A stretch of 64,000 nt of DNA, from positions 5,518,001 through 5,582,000 of the forward strand of contig JAUCEF010000005.1 in NCBI GenBank assembly GCA_033558025.1, written 5' to 3'. Below, piece after piece: positions 1-8,761 of this stretch; positions within the stretch are counted from its first letter, which is position 1; every line of letters starts with the position of its first letter. The position numbers and the translations under genes were made by a program. The notes under the pieces were generated by a model. It did no database searches and was not told the DNA's origin. It was given only the letters and a program-made list of their open reading frames with translations. This DNA is from Phytophthora sp. 'mugwort' (taxonomy: Eukaryota > Oomycota > Peronosporomycetes > Peronosporales > Peronosporaceae).

Positions 1-212
1 GTACTCCACCATTGCTGCTAAGATCAGACCGCTTCTAGTTGACACGCACTTCGTCGAGGTACGTCGCTTTTTGTTTTTGCTTGCTGTAGTTCAGGAGTTT
101 GACTGGTGCTCTTCCTTAACCACAGACGGCATCGTTCCTGCACAGTGACGTGAGTGGCGATGCGGATTCGTTGGAGGTCGTGTCGAAGATGTTGATCTTC
201 AAGCGCGAGTAG
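1..212 (+). CDS. 3' end of an unrecognised gene (partial, two exons visible)
   Basis: The frame starting at base 2 is open to a GTACGT donor at 59. A pyrimidine-rich intron runs to the acceptor ending at 125, and the frame continues from 126 to a TAG at 210-212. The visible protein is about 47 residues and ends in KMLIFKRE. The join rests only on splice consensus and frame. The fragment is too short to assign a family. The rest of the gene lies to the left of the window. It converges on the SR-protein gene that ends at 702. Confidence 0.5.
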
Positions 213-701
213 TCCAGGAATAATGCACCAAACGCTGGCAATAGAACGGTTAGAAAGCGTGTGGAGCTTGGTAGTAGGCGTTTTGATGCTGGCTTCTCGT
301 AAGTCGTGACTGAAGTTTTCTGAAGACGGAGCAACGGTATAATGAAGGAGGACAGTGATCTGCTCGAACGACATCCGCTGGCTGGCCACGAGTTCGAATT
401 GTTTTTTTGTTTTGGCTTGTTGATCTGGTTGAGTGGAGCGTGCGGTTGTCGATGCGGGGCGTCCGATGGATAAGTGGACGAGCTGGGATTTATTTAGTTG
501 GGTTAAAACGCAAGCTCGGCTGGCGGGGCACGCAGGAAAATGGACGACGTGTCATGGCTGAAGATTGGGCTTAAAACGAACAAGCAGCGAGTGGGTTGCT
601 GACATTTGCATCTGTCCAGGGAAGAAGACACCAATTCAAAGCCATGTATACGGAATGCAGTGGTGCCTGTCGTGCAGAAGGCGAAGCTGAGTCGGGCCCA
701 A
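213..701. other. Convergent intergenic region, no gene seen
   Basis: This lies between the 3' ends of two converging genes and probably holds both 3' untranslated regions. Open frames here are antisense or composite and match no family I recognise. Confidence 0.5.
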
Positions 702-1648
702 CTAGCGGCGTCGTCGATCGTCGAACGAGTCGCGGTCGTAGCCCCCGCGGCCACGATCGCGGTCATCGTGACGACCACGTCCTCGCTCGCGGTCATCGTA
801 CCGACCTCGATCTCTATCATCATTGCGACGCGCGTAACCACCGCGGTCTCGGCTGCGACTCCGCCGTCCACGGTCTCGACTGCGGTCCCTGCCGGAACGG
901 TCGCGGGAGCCGTATTTGGCGCTAGCAAGTCTTGGTCCGAGGTCTGTCGATAGCAAAGCAGCAATGTCAGCAACCCAGCCACTAGATTCCACCATCGCCT
1001 TGTACTCACATTGTCCGGGGGTCTTCTCGTGTCCACGCTTCCGTTTGGCGTGTTCAACTCTAATCTTCCGACCCTGCACGTCTTGGCTACACATCAGACA
1101 GCAAACCACACACCAAGCACCAGTTAGTCCAACTTCAATCTTGAACCGTCGCAAGCCAACGTACTTGTTCAGCTCCTTGACCGCATCCTCAGCATCGCGA
1201 ACGTCCTCAAACGTCACGAAACCGAAGCCCCTGCAGTAACCATCAACCAGCAACCAGCAACAACAGCAACATTAGCATCCTTCCCCCTCTCCGCCTCTCC
1301 AAGCTGCGTGGCGCACCTCGACTCTTTCGTCACGGGGTCTACGATCACCTCGCACTTGTCGACGCGCCCAAACTTGGTGAAGATTTCCTGCAGCTCTTGC
1401 TGCCCCACGCGGGTGGGCAGGTTGGCCACATAGAGATTGTTGCCCGGGTTAACCACGTCCACGCTCCTGGCGGGCGCCTTGCCAGCAGCTGGGGCGGGCG
1501 AGCGACTGCGACTGCGGCGCGACGCGTCCCGGTCCTCGCTGTCCGACGGGCGCGGGCTCTTCTTGTCCTCCGAGTCGTCGGGTCTGGGAGACGGCGAGCG
1601 GCTGCGGCTGCGGCTGCGGCGCGGCGACGGCGAGCCTTGGTCCGACAT
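702..1648 (-). CDS. TRA2: Transformer-2-like SR splicing factor (RS-RRM-RS)
   Basis: Four exons: 1317-1648, 1165-1230, 1010-1086 and 702-943, giving 238 residues. All three introns are short (86, 78 and 66 bp) with clean GT/AG ends. The N-terminus is an Arg-Ser repeat region. One RRM follows, with RNP2 (LYVANLP) and RNP1, which is rebuilt as SRGFGFVTFED only after removing the first intron. The second junction restores a normal RRM end (GRKIRVEHAKRKRG). The tail is rich in RS, RD and RGG dipeptides. RS-RRM-RS order is that of Tra2 proteins, which bind exonic splicing enhancers in the nucleus and recruit the spliceosome. An upstream in-frame ATG at 1723 was not used because the SR region begins at MSDQGSPSPRR. 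It faces the TRF4-type gene across 289 bp. Confidence 0.85.
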
Positions 1649-1937
1649 GTTGAGGCGGCCTGGAATCTTTGGTACTAACTTCACGAAGGGGCAGCGAAGC
1701 CAAGAGCGGGTGCGGGGCACCACGCATGTCGTGCACTATAGTGAAGCCAAGTGAAACACCCCACTGGATTGCTGCAGAAAAAACGTACGTTTTTTTTTTA
1801 TAGTTTCGTCCGATTGAAGTGCGTACTGCACTCCAGTTAACGTTTTGAACATAACAAAATAAAATGTACGTAGTACACACAAATGTCACTCTTCCGGGTT
1901 CTGACGGCGGTTGACTGGCCATTAGCCGCTTCATATC
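1649..1937. promoter_or_regulatory. Bidirectional promoter region between TRA2-like and TRF4-like genes
   Basis: The 289 bp between two divergent start codons must hold both promoters. It has A/T runs near 1780-1800 and 1850-1865. I could not identify a definite oomycete initiator motif. Confidence 0.5.
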
Positions 1938-3422
1938 ATGGCGCGCACCAAGGCACAAGGCCGCAAGGCAAAGAGCGCGGGCCGCGATGTGTACGCCGAG
2001 GGCAAGAAGGCGGCGGCTGAACGCAAGAAGATCAAAGGCAAGATCAAGGCCAAGGGAAAGGCCAAACATGCCGCCAAAGTCGCCAAGGAGCATAAGAAGC
2101 GCCAGGCTCGAGAGGCTACAGAAGCTCTAGACGACAAACCTCTTGAGGACGACGGCTTCATTGAGTTCATGGCGGATGAAGGCGACCACCGAAATGCCTC
2201 AAACAAGAAGGAACAGTCTCAAAAAGAGACTAACCACGCGCTGCAGCTTGAGTCACGGCCCTGGATGAGACAGCGCACGGGCTACTTCAACACCAACGTC
2301 TACGAGTGTCTGCACGAAGAGATCATGGACTTTGTAAGTTTCATCAGCCCCACTGAGGAGGAGATGAGCAGCAGAATGCAACTTATTGAGGACATGCGAG
2401 ACATTGTCAAGGGTCTATGGCCTGGAGCCACCGTCGAGACCTTTGGCTCACACTACACGCAGATGTTCCTTCCCCAGAGCGACATTGACATGGTGCTCTT
2501 CGGAGTACCGGAGGGCAAGGCACCGCTGTTTAAATTGGCCCAATGTCTAGAGGAGAAGGAGCTCGTGAGCTACCTGGAAGTGATTGACAAAGCTCGAATC
2601 CCCATTGTTAAGATGGTGCATAAGGCGAGTGACATTCACGTGGACGTGTCGTTCAATGTGGCTGGTGGACTGGCTACTGGAGACCTCGTCAAGCACTTTA
2701 TGAGAGTATACCCTTCATTCCGTCCATTGACGCTCGTGCTGAAGTACTTTATGGCGCAAAGAGGGCTCAACGAGACGTACACGGGCGGATTGGGCTCGTT
2801 CCTGCTCCAGATGATGGTGGTTAGCTTTTTGCAGCATCATGGACGTGCTCTGGGTGCAGAACATGATGACCCGAAGTTTAACAACTTAGGACACTTGCTC
2901 ATGGGCTTTTTTACGCTGTACGGACGCGACTTTAACTACACGGAACTCGCCATCTCCGTGCGCAATGGCGGATCGTACTTTTACAAGGTAGACCGTCGCT
3001 GGTACGACGACGGACGACCGTTCCTCATTTCGATGGAAAACCCGAACGAACCGAGCCTCGACATTGGCAAGAACTCGTACGAGATGCGTACAGTCAAGCG
3101 CTCATTTGACTATGCCCGACAAGTGTTGCAGAATGAGATTTGCCGCCATGGTCAGTTTAACGCGCTGCCAGGCAGCATCCTTGGCACGATTATTCAGGCA
3201 GATAGCAACTTGGTGAAACGAGACCCACCCGAGAGTTTTGGGTATGCTATTTTACTCCACGATCCTGCGAAGACTGCCGAGCTCAGGAAACAGTACGAGA
3301 TGCGTCGCGACGAGGAAGCAAGCAAGAAACGGACGAAAGAGGCTACAAAAGCCACCAGAGAGAACGGAACTAATGAGCCACCTTACAAGCGATGGAGAGG
3401 ACGCACAAGTGGAGCATACTGA
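1938..3422 (+). CDS. TRF4: TRF4/PAPD5-type non-canonical poly(A) polymerase
   Basis: Single-exon gene of 494 residues. Residues 1-60 are very rich in Lys/Arg/Ala and look like a nuclear or nucleolar signal. The nucleotidyltransferase core starts near residue 115. The helical-turn motif GSHYTQMFLPQSDIDMV carries the two metal-binding aspartates (D182, D184), and the third is D236 in IHVDVSFN. The PAP-associated domain follows (LGSFLLQMMVVSFLQHH, then SFDYARQVL). Family members are the catalytic subunit of TRAMP-type complexes, which oligoadenylate aberrant nuclear RNAs for exosome decay. All catalytic residues are present, so it should be active. The C-terminus is basic (KRTKEATKATREN). Confidence 0.9.
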   Translation: MARTKAQGRKAKSAGRDVYAEGKKAAAERKKIKGKIKAKGKAKHAAKVAKEHKKRQAREATEALDDKPLEDDGFIEFMADEGDHRNASNKKEQSQKETNHALQLESRPWMRQRTGYFNTNVYECLHEEIMDFVSFISPTEEEMSSRMQLIEDMRDIVKGLWPGATVETFGSHYTQMFLPQSDIDMVLFGVPEGKAPLFKLAQCLEEKELVSYLEVIDKARIPIVKMVHKASDIHVDVSFNVAGGLATGDLVKHFMRVYPSFRPLTLVLKYFMAQRGLNETYTGGLGSFLLQMMVVSFLQHHGRALGAEHDDPKFNNLGHLLMGFFTLYGRDFNYTELAISVRNGGSYFYKVDRRWYDDGRPFLISMENPNEPSLDIGKNSYEMRTVKRSFDYARQVLQNEICRHGQFNALPGSILGTIIQADSNLVKRDPPESFGYAILLHDPAKTAELRKQYEMRRDEEASKKRTKEATKATRENGTNEPPYKRWRGRTSGAY

Positions 3423-3841
3423 GTATAAGGTTAGGTACGTGTAGGTTGTCATTGAGCCATCGAAAGCTCGGTCACAGTACCATGCAAAAGTGTACGTTAC
3501 GTGGGAACTGTGTTCGCAATGATGTTGGTTATCACGCTGGCTGATACTACGTAGTAGAAAACTGCGTGCATTACTCCTGCTACAGGTATGTAACAATCAA
3601 GCATACGTTGGTAGATTAAAGGAGTCGTGGCGGGCTCAAGTGTTACGGACGAGCGCATCAACATCTTCGTCAATGCTACATTTCGTAAGCCATACGTAGT
3701 AATATCGATCGAGACACGAGATGAGCGTGAAGACCTTGTTACGTCGTCGCAATGATAGCTCAAGAGGCTGGTCAGCTAATACGTTTACTGTTCATCGAGA
3801 TGACTTGCCTTGGTCGCTACAATTGCATCTACAGTAGCAGG
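3423..3841. other. Convergent intergenic region, no gene seen
   Basis: These 419 bp separate the ends of the TRF4-like gene and the minus-strand TrhO paralogue. They probably hold both 3' untranslated regions and polyadenylation sites. No convincing coding frame was found. Confidence 0.5.
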
Positions 3842-5161
3842 TTACTTTCTCGATGCCCGTTCGAGTAACTCGAGTGAAGCTGGCCTAAATTTGAGGTACT
3901 TTAGCGCAGACGCTGAGTTCGGCTTCTTCGGCTTCCACTTCGAGGCATTCAACTTCCTGTAGCTGCGCTGCTCCTCCGGGGTCATGGATTCCATCTTAAC
4001 GAATTCCTGCTTGCACGCTTCACTGCACGATCCAAGCATGTTTGTAGCGCACTTTGAACACTGCAGAATGAGTCCATGACACATCAAGTTGCTGCAGTTG
4101 GTGTGATGATTGCACGGCTCGCCGCATTGAGAGCACTGACCCAACACATCATCGGTCACCACCTCGGACTCCGTTAATTTGCCCACACAACGCTGATCGA
4201 ACACGAAGTTCTTGCCCTTGAAGAGAGACGACACCTCGTCAACATCACCTCTCACAGCGCCAGCACGTGCCTCTGCTGCCTGGCGCTGATCCTTCAGGAA
4301 ACGCATGTAGTTCACGATGCCACCATGCAGCTTCTGCACGTTCGAGATGCCCTTGTACTGCGTCAGATACGCGCCCACCTTCTCACATCGGATGCCTCCG
4401 GTGCAGTACATCATGACCTCCTTGGGTTTCTGTCCATCGTGTTCCTTCTCGTGCTTCTCGAGAATCTCATCCAACGCGTCGAACGTATCTCGGAACGTGT
4501 CGACCATGATCCTCGTCGCTCCATCAAAGCGTCCGATTTCATGCTCGTAGAAGTTGCGTACATCCAGTACGAGCGTGTCCGAATCATCTGTCTCATTCCT
4601 CGTCTGGAGCTTCTGATGCCATTGCTCGGGCAGCAGCGATTTACCAGACTCCTCCAGATTCAGTGGTCCTGTCTGGAATCCGTCATGAAGAATCTGGTCG
4701 CGAATACGAATGTCTAGCTTACTGAACGGCTCTACGGGCTTGAGCTCCTCTTTACTCTGCGGTTTGTCCTCGATCAACTGGCCATAGAAAAGTTTCGCAT
4801 CCCTCAGCAGTCTTGGGAACGAGCGCTCAAAGGCGTCCACCGCCGGCTCCGGCACCACCAGCTGACCGTTGATGCCTTCCTCTGCAATGTAAATACGTCC
4901 ATCCACGCCCAAGTTCCCCCATTGTTCACGCATATCCCGCCGAAGCTTGGGCAGCTTCTTCTTGTCCAGCGGAATGTAGTTGTACAGACTGATGTATTGG
5001 CGACGAGATATCCCGGTGTCTTCGCCAGTACCGAACGGCCTGCGCTGCCATAACGTGTAACCCTGTGCGAGAGCGACAGGAACACGTTGGCGCGACAACT
5101 CCAGCAGCGACGAGCGCTGGAAACGCGGCGCGAGCCGCACCGCACTATGCAGACCGCGCAT
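3842..5161 (-). CDS. TrhO-type tRNA uridine hydroxylase (UPF0176/rhodanese), stand-alone paralogue
   Basis: Single exon, 439 residues. The first 45 residues are Arg-rich with no acidic run, like a mitochondrial presequence. The TrhO N-terminal domain follows (YNYIPLDK, then IYIAEEGINGQLVVP). A rhodanese domain (about 190-280) carries the active-site loop CTGGIRCEK with Cys253. A Cys-rich C-terminus (about 320-380) has CSQCGEPCNHHTNC and further CxxC pairs, probably binding zinc. Bacterial TrhO hydroxylates U34 of tRNAs to 5-hydroxyuridine. It is divergently transcribed from a fused paralogue at 5282-7213. The rhodanese and zinc segments (4088-4653) are almost identical in DNA to that gene, whereas the N-terminal domain is only roughly half identical. 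Confidence 0.82.
   Translation of the reverse strand: MRGLHSAVRLAPRFQRSSLLELSRQRVPVALAQGYTLWQRRPFGTGEDTGISRRQYISLYNYIPLDKKKLPKLRRDMREQWGNLGVDGRIYIAEEGINGQLVVPEPAVDAFERSFPRLLRDAKLFYGQLIEDKPQSKEELKPVEPFSKLDIRIRDQILHDGFQTGPLNLEESGKSLLPEQWHQKLQTRNETDDSDTLVLDVRNFYEHEIGRFDGATRIMVDTFRDTFDALDEILEKHEKEHDGQKPKEVMMYCTGGIRCEKVGAYLTQYKGISNVQKLHGGIVNYMRFLKDQRQAAEARAGAVRGDVDEVSSLFKGKNFVFDQRCVGKLTESEVVTDDVLGQCSQCGEPCNHHTNCSNLMCHGLILQCSKCATNMLGSCSEACKQEFVKMESMTPEEQRSYRKLNASKWKPKKPNSASALKYLKFRPASLELLERASRK
4088..4653 (-). repeat. Inverted repeat arm A (shared TrhO rhodanese/zinc segment)
   Basis: This 566-bp arm is the reverse complement of 5706-6271. I count about four mismatches, all within the first ~130 bp in coding direction; the remaining ~430 bp look identical. 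It codes for the rhodanese domain and the start of the zinc region. Similarity falls sharply at both edges. Confidence 0.85.
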
Positions 5162-5281
5162 ATTCCGCCACCAATGAATTTCTTGAATGGTAACGGCTTT
5201 TTCATTTGGGTTTTGTATGGAACGATACCATCATTTCGACAAATTTGGTATATCTCCATTTGCCGAAGTGAACGTGCGGTT
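5162..5281. promoter_or_regulatory. Very short bidirectional promoter between the two TrhO paralogues
   Basis: Only 120 bp separate the two ATGs (5161 on minus, 5282 on plus). Any core promoter and 5' untranslated regions must be compressed here or overlap the neighbouring coding region. The plus frame stays open leftward to 5087, but the methionine at 5282 begins a presequence-like stretch and is the better start. Confidence 0.5.
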
Positions 5282-7213
5282 ATGCTGCTTCGCCGTCTCC
5301 GGTCCCTGCGTTGGCCTGTTCGGCGGGTATCGACCCATTCAAGTAGAGATGTACGTGCTAAGTGTCGTCAGCATGTGAGCCTGTATAACTATGTGCCGCT
5401 GGAAGAGAGTGAGCTGCCAAGGCTGCGTCGGCGTCTGCTCGGTGGCTGGAAGGCTCTGGGCGTGTGTGGCAGGATCTACTTGTCCCCAGAAGGGATCAAT
5501 GGGCAATTGGTGTTGCCTCAAAGCAATGCGACGGTGCTGTCGACGTCATTTCCGCGTATTTTCACGAGCGACAGCATGTTCTACGGACAATTGCTGCCTT
5601 CAATGGAGGAGAGTGGAGCGGATGATCAACCGTTCTCCAAGTTGACGGTGAGAATCAGGAAGCAGTTGGTGCATGATGGTTTCAATAAAGGAGAGCTGAA
5701 TATGCAGGAGTCTGGTAAATCGCTGCAGCCCGAGCAATGGCATCAGAAGCTCCAGACGAGGAATGAGACAGATGATTCGGACACGCTCGTATTGGATGTA
5801 CGCAACTTCTACGAACACGAAATCGGACGCTTTGATGGAGCGACGAGGATCATGGTCGACACGTTCCGAGATACGTTCGACGCGTTGGATGAGATTCTCG
5901 AGAAGCACGAGAAGGAACACGATGGACAGAAACCCAAGGAGGTCATGATGTACTGCACCGGAGGCATCCGATGTGAGAAGGTGGGCGCGTATCTGACGCA
6001 GTACAAGGGCATCTCGAACGTGCAGAAGCTGCATGGTGGCATCGTGAACTACATGCGTTTCCTGAAGGATCAGCGCCAGGCAGCAGAGGCACGTGCTGGC
6101 GCTGTGAGAGGTGATGTTGACGAGGTGTCGTCTCTCTTCAAGGGCAAGAACTTCGTGTTCGATCAGCGTTGTGTGGGCAAATTAACGGAGTCCGAGGTGG
6201 TGACCGATGATGTGTTGGGTCAGTGCTCTCAATGCGGCGAGCCGTGCAATCATCACACCAACTGCAGCAACGTCATGTGCGGAGGTTTGATCTTACAATG
6301 CCAGAAGTGTGCGACCAGCCTAATGGGCGCTTGTAGTGAAGCATGCAAGCAAGAATTTGTCAAGATGGAGGCGATGTCAATGGAGAAACAAAGAGAATAT
6401 CGCAAACTACAGGCAACGCAGTGGATGCCGCCGATCCCAAATGCGCTGTCGCAGTACGTTCGTAAGCGATTAAGAGCATCATTAGCAAGCACAAGTCTGC
6501 ACACTCGGCAGTTTACAGTTTCACGAACTCGCAACAAAAGCATCGACGATTCGGAGCTTCAGAACAACTACGTCTACTCACAAAGCAGTCGTCTGGACGA
6601 TGATGAATTGCTGCGAAGTCTACGTGAGGAGACGGCACGGACGTGGCCGAAGGCGGAGCAGCTCATCGACGAGATGCAGGGAAAATTTCTTTCATTCCTT
6701 GTGCAAACCACTCGCGCCCAGCGCGTGCTGGAGATCGGCTGCTTTACCGGTTACTCGGCCTTATGTCTCGCTAACGGCTTGGCCTCAGACGGATCGCTCG
6801 TGACGTGCGACATCGACGCCGACACGATGCAGTTCGCGCAGACTTTCTTCGACAAGAGCTCGCACGCGAGTCAAATCACTGCCGTGAACCAAGCCGGACT
6901 GGACTATCTGACGTCTCTTCCAGACCACCAGCCGTTCGACTTCATCTTCGTGGACGCAAACAAGCGCAAGTATCGCGCGTATTATGACTTCATTCTTGAG
7001 CATAACGTGCTGCATCCGTCGGGGCTTCTCGTATTTGACAACACTCTGTTCCGCGGTCGGGTGGCCGCGTATGCCAGCGGACTAGCAACCAACAGGGAGC
7101 GGATCGCACGCGGCCTGTCAGACTTCAATAGCTACGTAGCGCAAGACACACGGACCTTGCAGGTGGTTATGCCGCTGTGGGACGGACTCACGCTCATCCG
7201 GTCAGTGCAGTAA
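5282..7213 (+). CDS. TrhO-TrmR fusion: tRNA U34 hydroxylase joined to SAM O-methyltransferase
   Basis: Single exon, 643 residues from the chosen ATG. Residues 1-30 are Arg-rich and presequence-like. The TrhO domain spans about 31-375, with IYLSPEGINGQLVLP, the rhodanese loop CTGGIRCEK (Cys225) and zinc-type CxxC pairs. After a linker (about 385-430), residues about 436-643 form a class I methyltransferase of the caffeoyl-CoA/catechol OMT family. It shows SAM motif I (VLEIGCFTGYSA, 482-493), the metal/catalytic motif VDANKRKY (D558) and LLVFDN (D586). In Bacillus, TrmR (YrrM), a member of this same OMT family, methylates the ho5U made by TrhO to mo5U34. The fusion therefore predicts one protein catalysing both steps, probably in mitochondria. 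The frame is continuous, with no stop or intron between the parts. Confidence 0.85.
   Translation: MLLRRLRSLRWPVRRVSTHSSRDVRAKCRQHVSLYNYVPLEESELPRLRRRLLGGWKALGVCGRIYLSPEGINGQLVLPQSNATVLSTSFPRIFTSDSMFYGQLLPSMEESGADDQPFSKLTVRIRKQLVHDGFNKGELNMQESGKSLQPEQWHQKLQTRNETDDSDTLVLDVRNFYEHEIGRFDGATRIMVDTFRDTFDALDEILEKHEKEHDGQKPKEVMMYCTGGIRCEKVGAYLTQYKGISNVQKLHGGIVNYMRFLKDQRQAAEARAGAVRGDVDEVSSLFKGKNFVFDQRCVGKLTESEVVTDDVLGQCSQCGEPCNHHTNCSNVMCGGLILQCQKCATSLMGACSEACKQEFVKMEAMSMEKQREYRKLQATQWMPPIPNALSQYVRKRLRASLASTSLHTRQFTVSRTRNKSIDDSELQNNYVYSQSSRLDDDELLRSLREETARTWPKAEQLIDEMQGKFLSFLVQTTRAQRVLEIGCFTGYSALCLANGLASDGSLVTCDIDADTMQFAQTFFDKSSHASQITAVNQAGLDYLTSLPDHQPFDFIFVDANKRKYRAYYDFILEHNVLHPSGLLVFDNTLFRGRVAAYASGLATNRERIARGLSDFNSYVAQDTRTLQVVMPLWDGLTLIRSVQ
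5706..6271 (+). repeat. Inverted repeat arm B (shared TrhO rhodanese/zinc segment)
   Basis: Partner of the arm at 4088-4653, in opposite orientation. The arms are 1,052 bp apart and equal in length, so there are no indels. Read 5' to 3', similarity starts at a shared AGGAGTCTGGTAAATCGC and ends at CCAACTGCAGCAAC. Confidence 0.85.
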
Positions 7214-7369
7214 ATAGAGCTCATAAACGACTGGTAACTGCTCCGAATTGTAGGCAGGCGCGCAATAGATTAATAATTTACGGTTTGCTCATAATCAACT
7301 GTGTGTAGCTGGCGTGGGTAGTGGTCAACGCTTGTGCTGGGATTGGCGATGAAATCTGGATGTTGCGCT

Positions 7370-7531
7370 CTAGTCGGACTGCTCGGCTCTGCGCAGAGAT
7401 CCACGCGTGAGCAGGATGGACTCGTCGCCCATTGCGAGCATGTGACGAGCGCGGACGCTGGTCTCTTCAGCGACGATGACGGAGGCGGTGAGCACGAGCG
7501 CGACAAGAGCGAGGCAGCGGAAGAAGTTCAT
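7370..7531 (-). CDS. Small predicted secreted peptide (53 aa)
   Basis: An ATG at 7531-7529 opens a 53-residue frame ending in TAG at 7370. It starts MNFFRCLALVALVLTASV and continues to VAEE: a short N-region, a hydrophobic core and a small-residue cleavage site, so a convincing signal peptide. The mature part is about 31 residues, charged, and ends SLRRAEQSD. It has no cysteine pair and no exact RxLR-EER arrangement, although it is Arg-rich. A spliced extension cannot be excluded. Small secreted proteins are common in oomycetes, and no function is implied. Confidence 0.4.
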   Translation of the reverse strand: MNFFRCLALVALVLTASVIVAEETSVRARHMLAMGDESILLTRGSLRRAEQSD

Positions 7532-8761
7532 GGCTTAGGTGCACGGAGCTCTTCGGGCGAAGCGGGATAATTGGGAAGTGCCCAGCCGGCAACATCACAA
7601 GTCACACCAAGTCACACCGTAAAAATACATCACGCCACGTTTCTGCTCGCATCTGTTGTTTCTGATACCTCTTTGAAAGGGTTATTCCAAAGATGGCGGC
7701 AATAGTATGTACATACGTTTGATGCTGTAACGCCCTGCCGAATTGGATACCTATTGTCTCAAAGCCGTGGGGCACAATCGTGTCCAGATGAACTGCCAGG
7801 ATTCGGATGAAAAGGAAATGGACAAGCTCGTCGCCAGCTGATTGGGGCTCTTGCCGCGTGAGCCAAGGGGTAGTCGCTGCACATGGCGAAAACAAACGGC
7901 GCCGAGCAAACCAGCCGAGCCCGGCTCGGCTTGCAATGGCCTTTGGGTGGCAAAATTCGAAACGTGGTGCACCCAGTTGCAATTTGTATGGGTGGATATG
8001 CTCTCAATAGTGGCCCATTACTTCAACTTGGCCACATGACTTCCAGGCAACCATCAGTTCGCTGCAGCGCTCGACAGAAGCTGTGCAGCTAATGTACGCG
8101 TGCTCGACGAAAGCTAGGCAGCGTTAGAAGCGTGCCCGTGAAATTCTGAGGGAGCTTATCCCACCTGCGACGGTACCTTAAATTTGTGGAACCATACAAT
8201 GGGTGCAATTTGTTCGTCGGATGAAAAATAAGTATCCTGTAGTTTTGAGCCAGCTGGAGAGATGAAACGCTACTGTAAACTCCATCTACTATCTTCGCTC
8301 GTCGTATTCGTAGCGACTCGCTCGCTCCTACACAAAGTTGGGTCGCCAGTCAGCTCTCGATGGCTTCGATTATAATAACCCAGAGCTCTAACCGACAGAC
8401 TTCGCGATTGTTGTCATTAGTTATAGTACTATGTACTGTAGTACTGAGAATAGCTGTACTACGTGCATTGCTGACATATACTATTACACTTAAAAGTTGC
8501 TGCTACATTTAATATGAAAATGCATCATGGTACTACAATGGGGGTAGTACTGCATACGGTACTACTACTATAGTAGTACTAAACTCTATGAATAAAACCT
8601 TAATGTTTTCCAAACCATCTTGACCTTTTACGAAATGTTCCAAATCTATGTCCATACAAACTCCCTGTCAGTCGAGGGCTTCTTTGCGCCACTCGCTCGT
8701 ATAAAACTTTCTCCTCGCCCAAAGCAACAAAGCAACATCCCTTGCAGTTGAAGTGCGCGTC
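7532..8761. other. Long intergenic region, no gene supported
   Basis: About 1.2 kb with only short overlapping frames in several phases. None carries a recognisable domain, coherent codon pattern or splice architecture. It includes the palindrome-rich stretch at 8418-8581 and the promoter of the hAT-derived gene. Confidence 0.5.
8418..8581. repeat. AGTACT/GTACTAC palindrome cluster
   Basis: GTACTAC and its complement GTAGTAC recur in alternating orientation: GTACTAC at 8530-8536, GTAGTAC at 8544-8550, GTACTAC at 8559-8565. A perfect 16-bp palindrome follows at 8563-8578. Further TAGTACT units occur from about 8423. The DNA could form nested hairpins and is AT-rich. No terminal repeats or coding capacity were seen. 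Confidence 0.6.

Noticed and set aside
503..1057. Long minus-strand frame of 184 residues and two plus-strand frames over the same bases
   Set aside because: They are alternative frames of the RS/RD-repeat tail of the SR protein. Low-complexity repeats keep other frames open, and none has independent similarity.
5600..6042. Minus-strand frames within the TrhO fusion that match frames over the other paralogue
   Set aside because: They are antisense shadows of the shared inverted segment, and their similarity is explained by the repeat itself.
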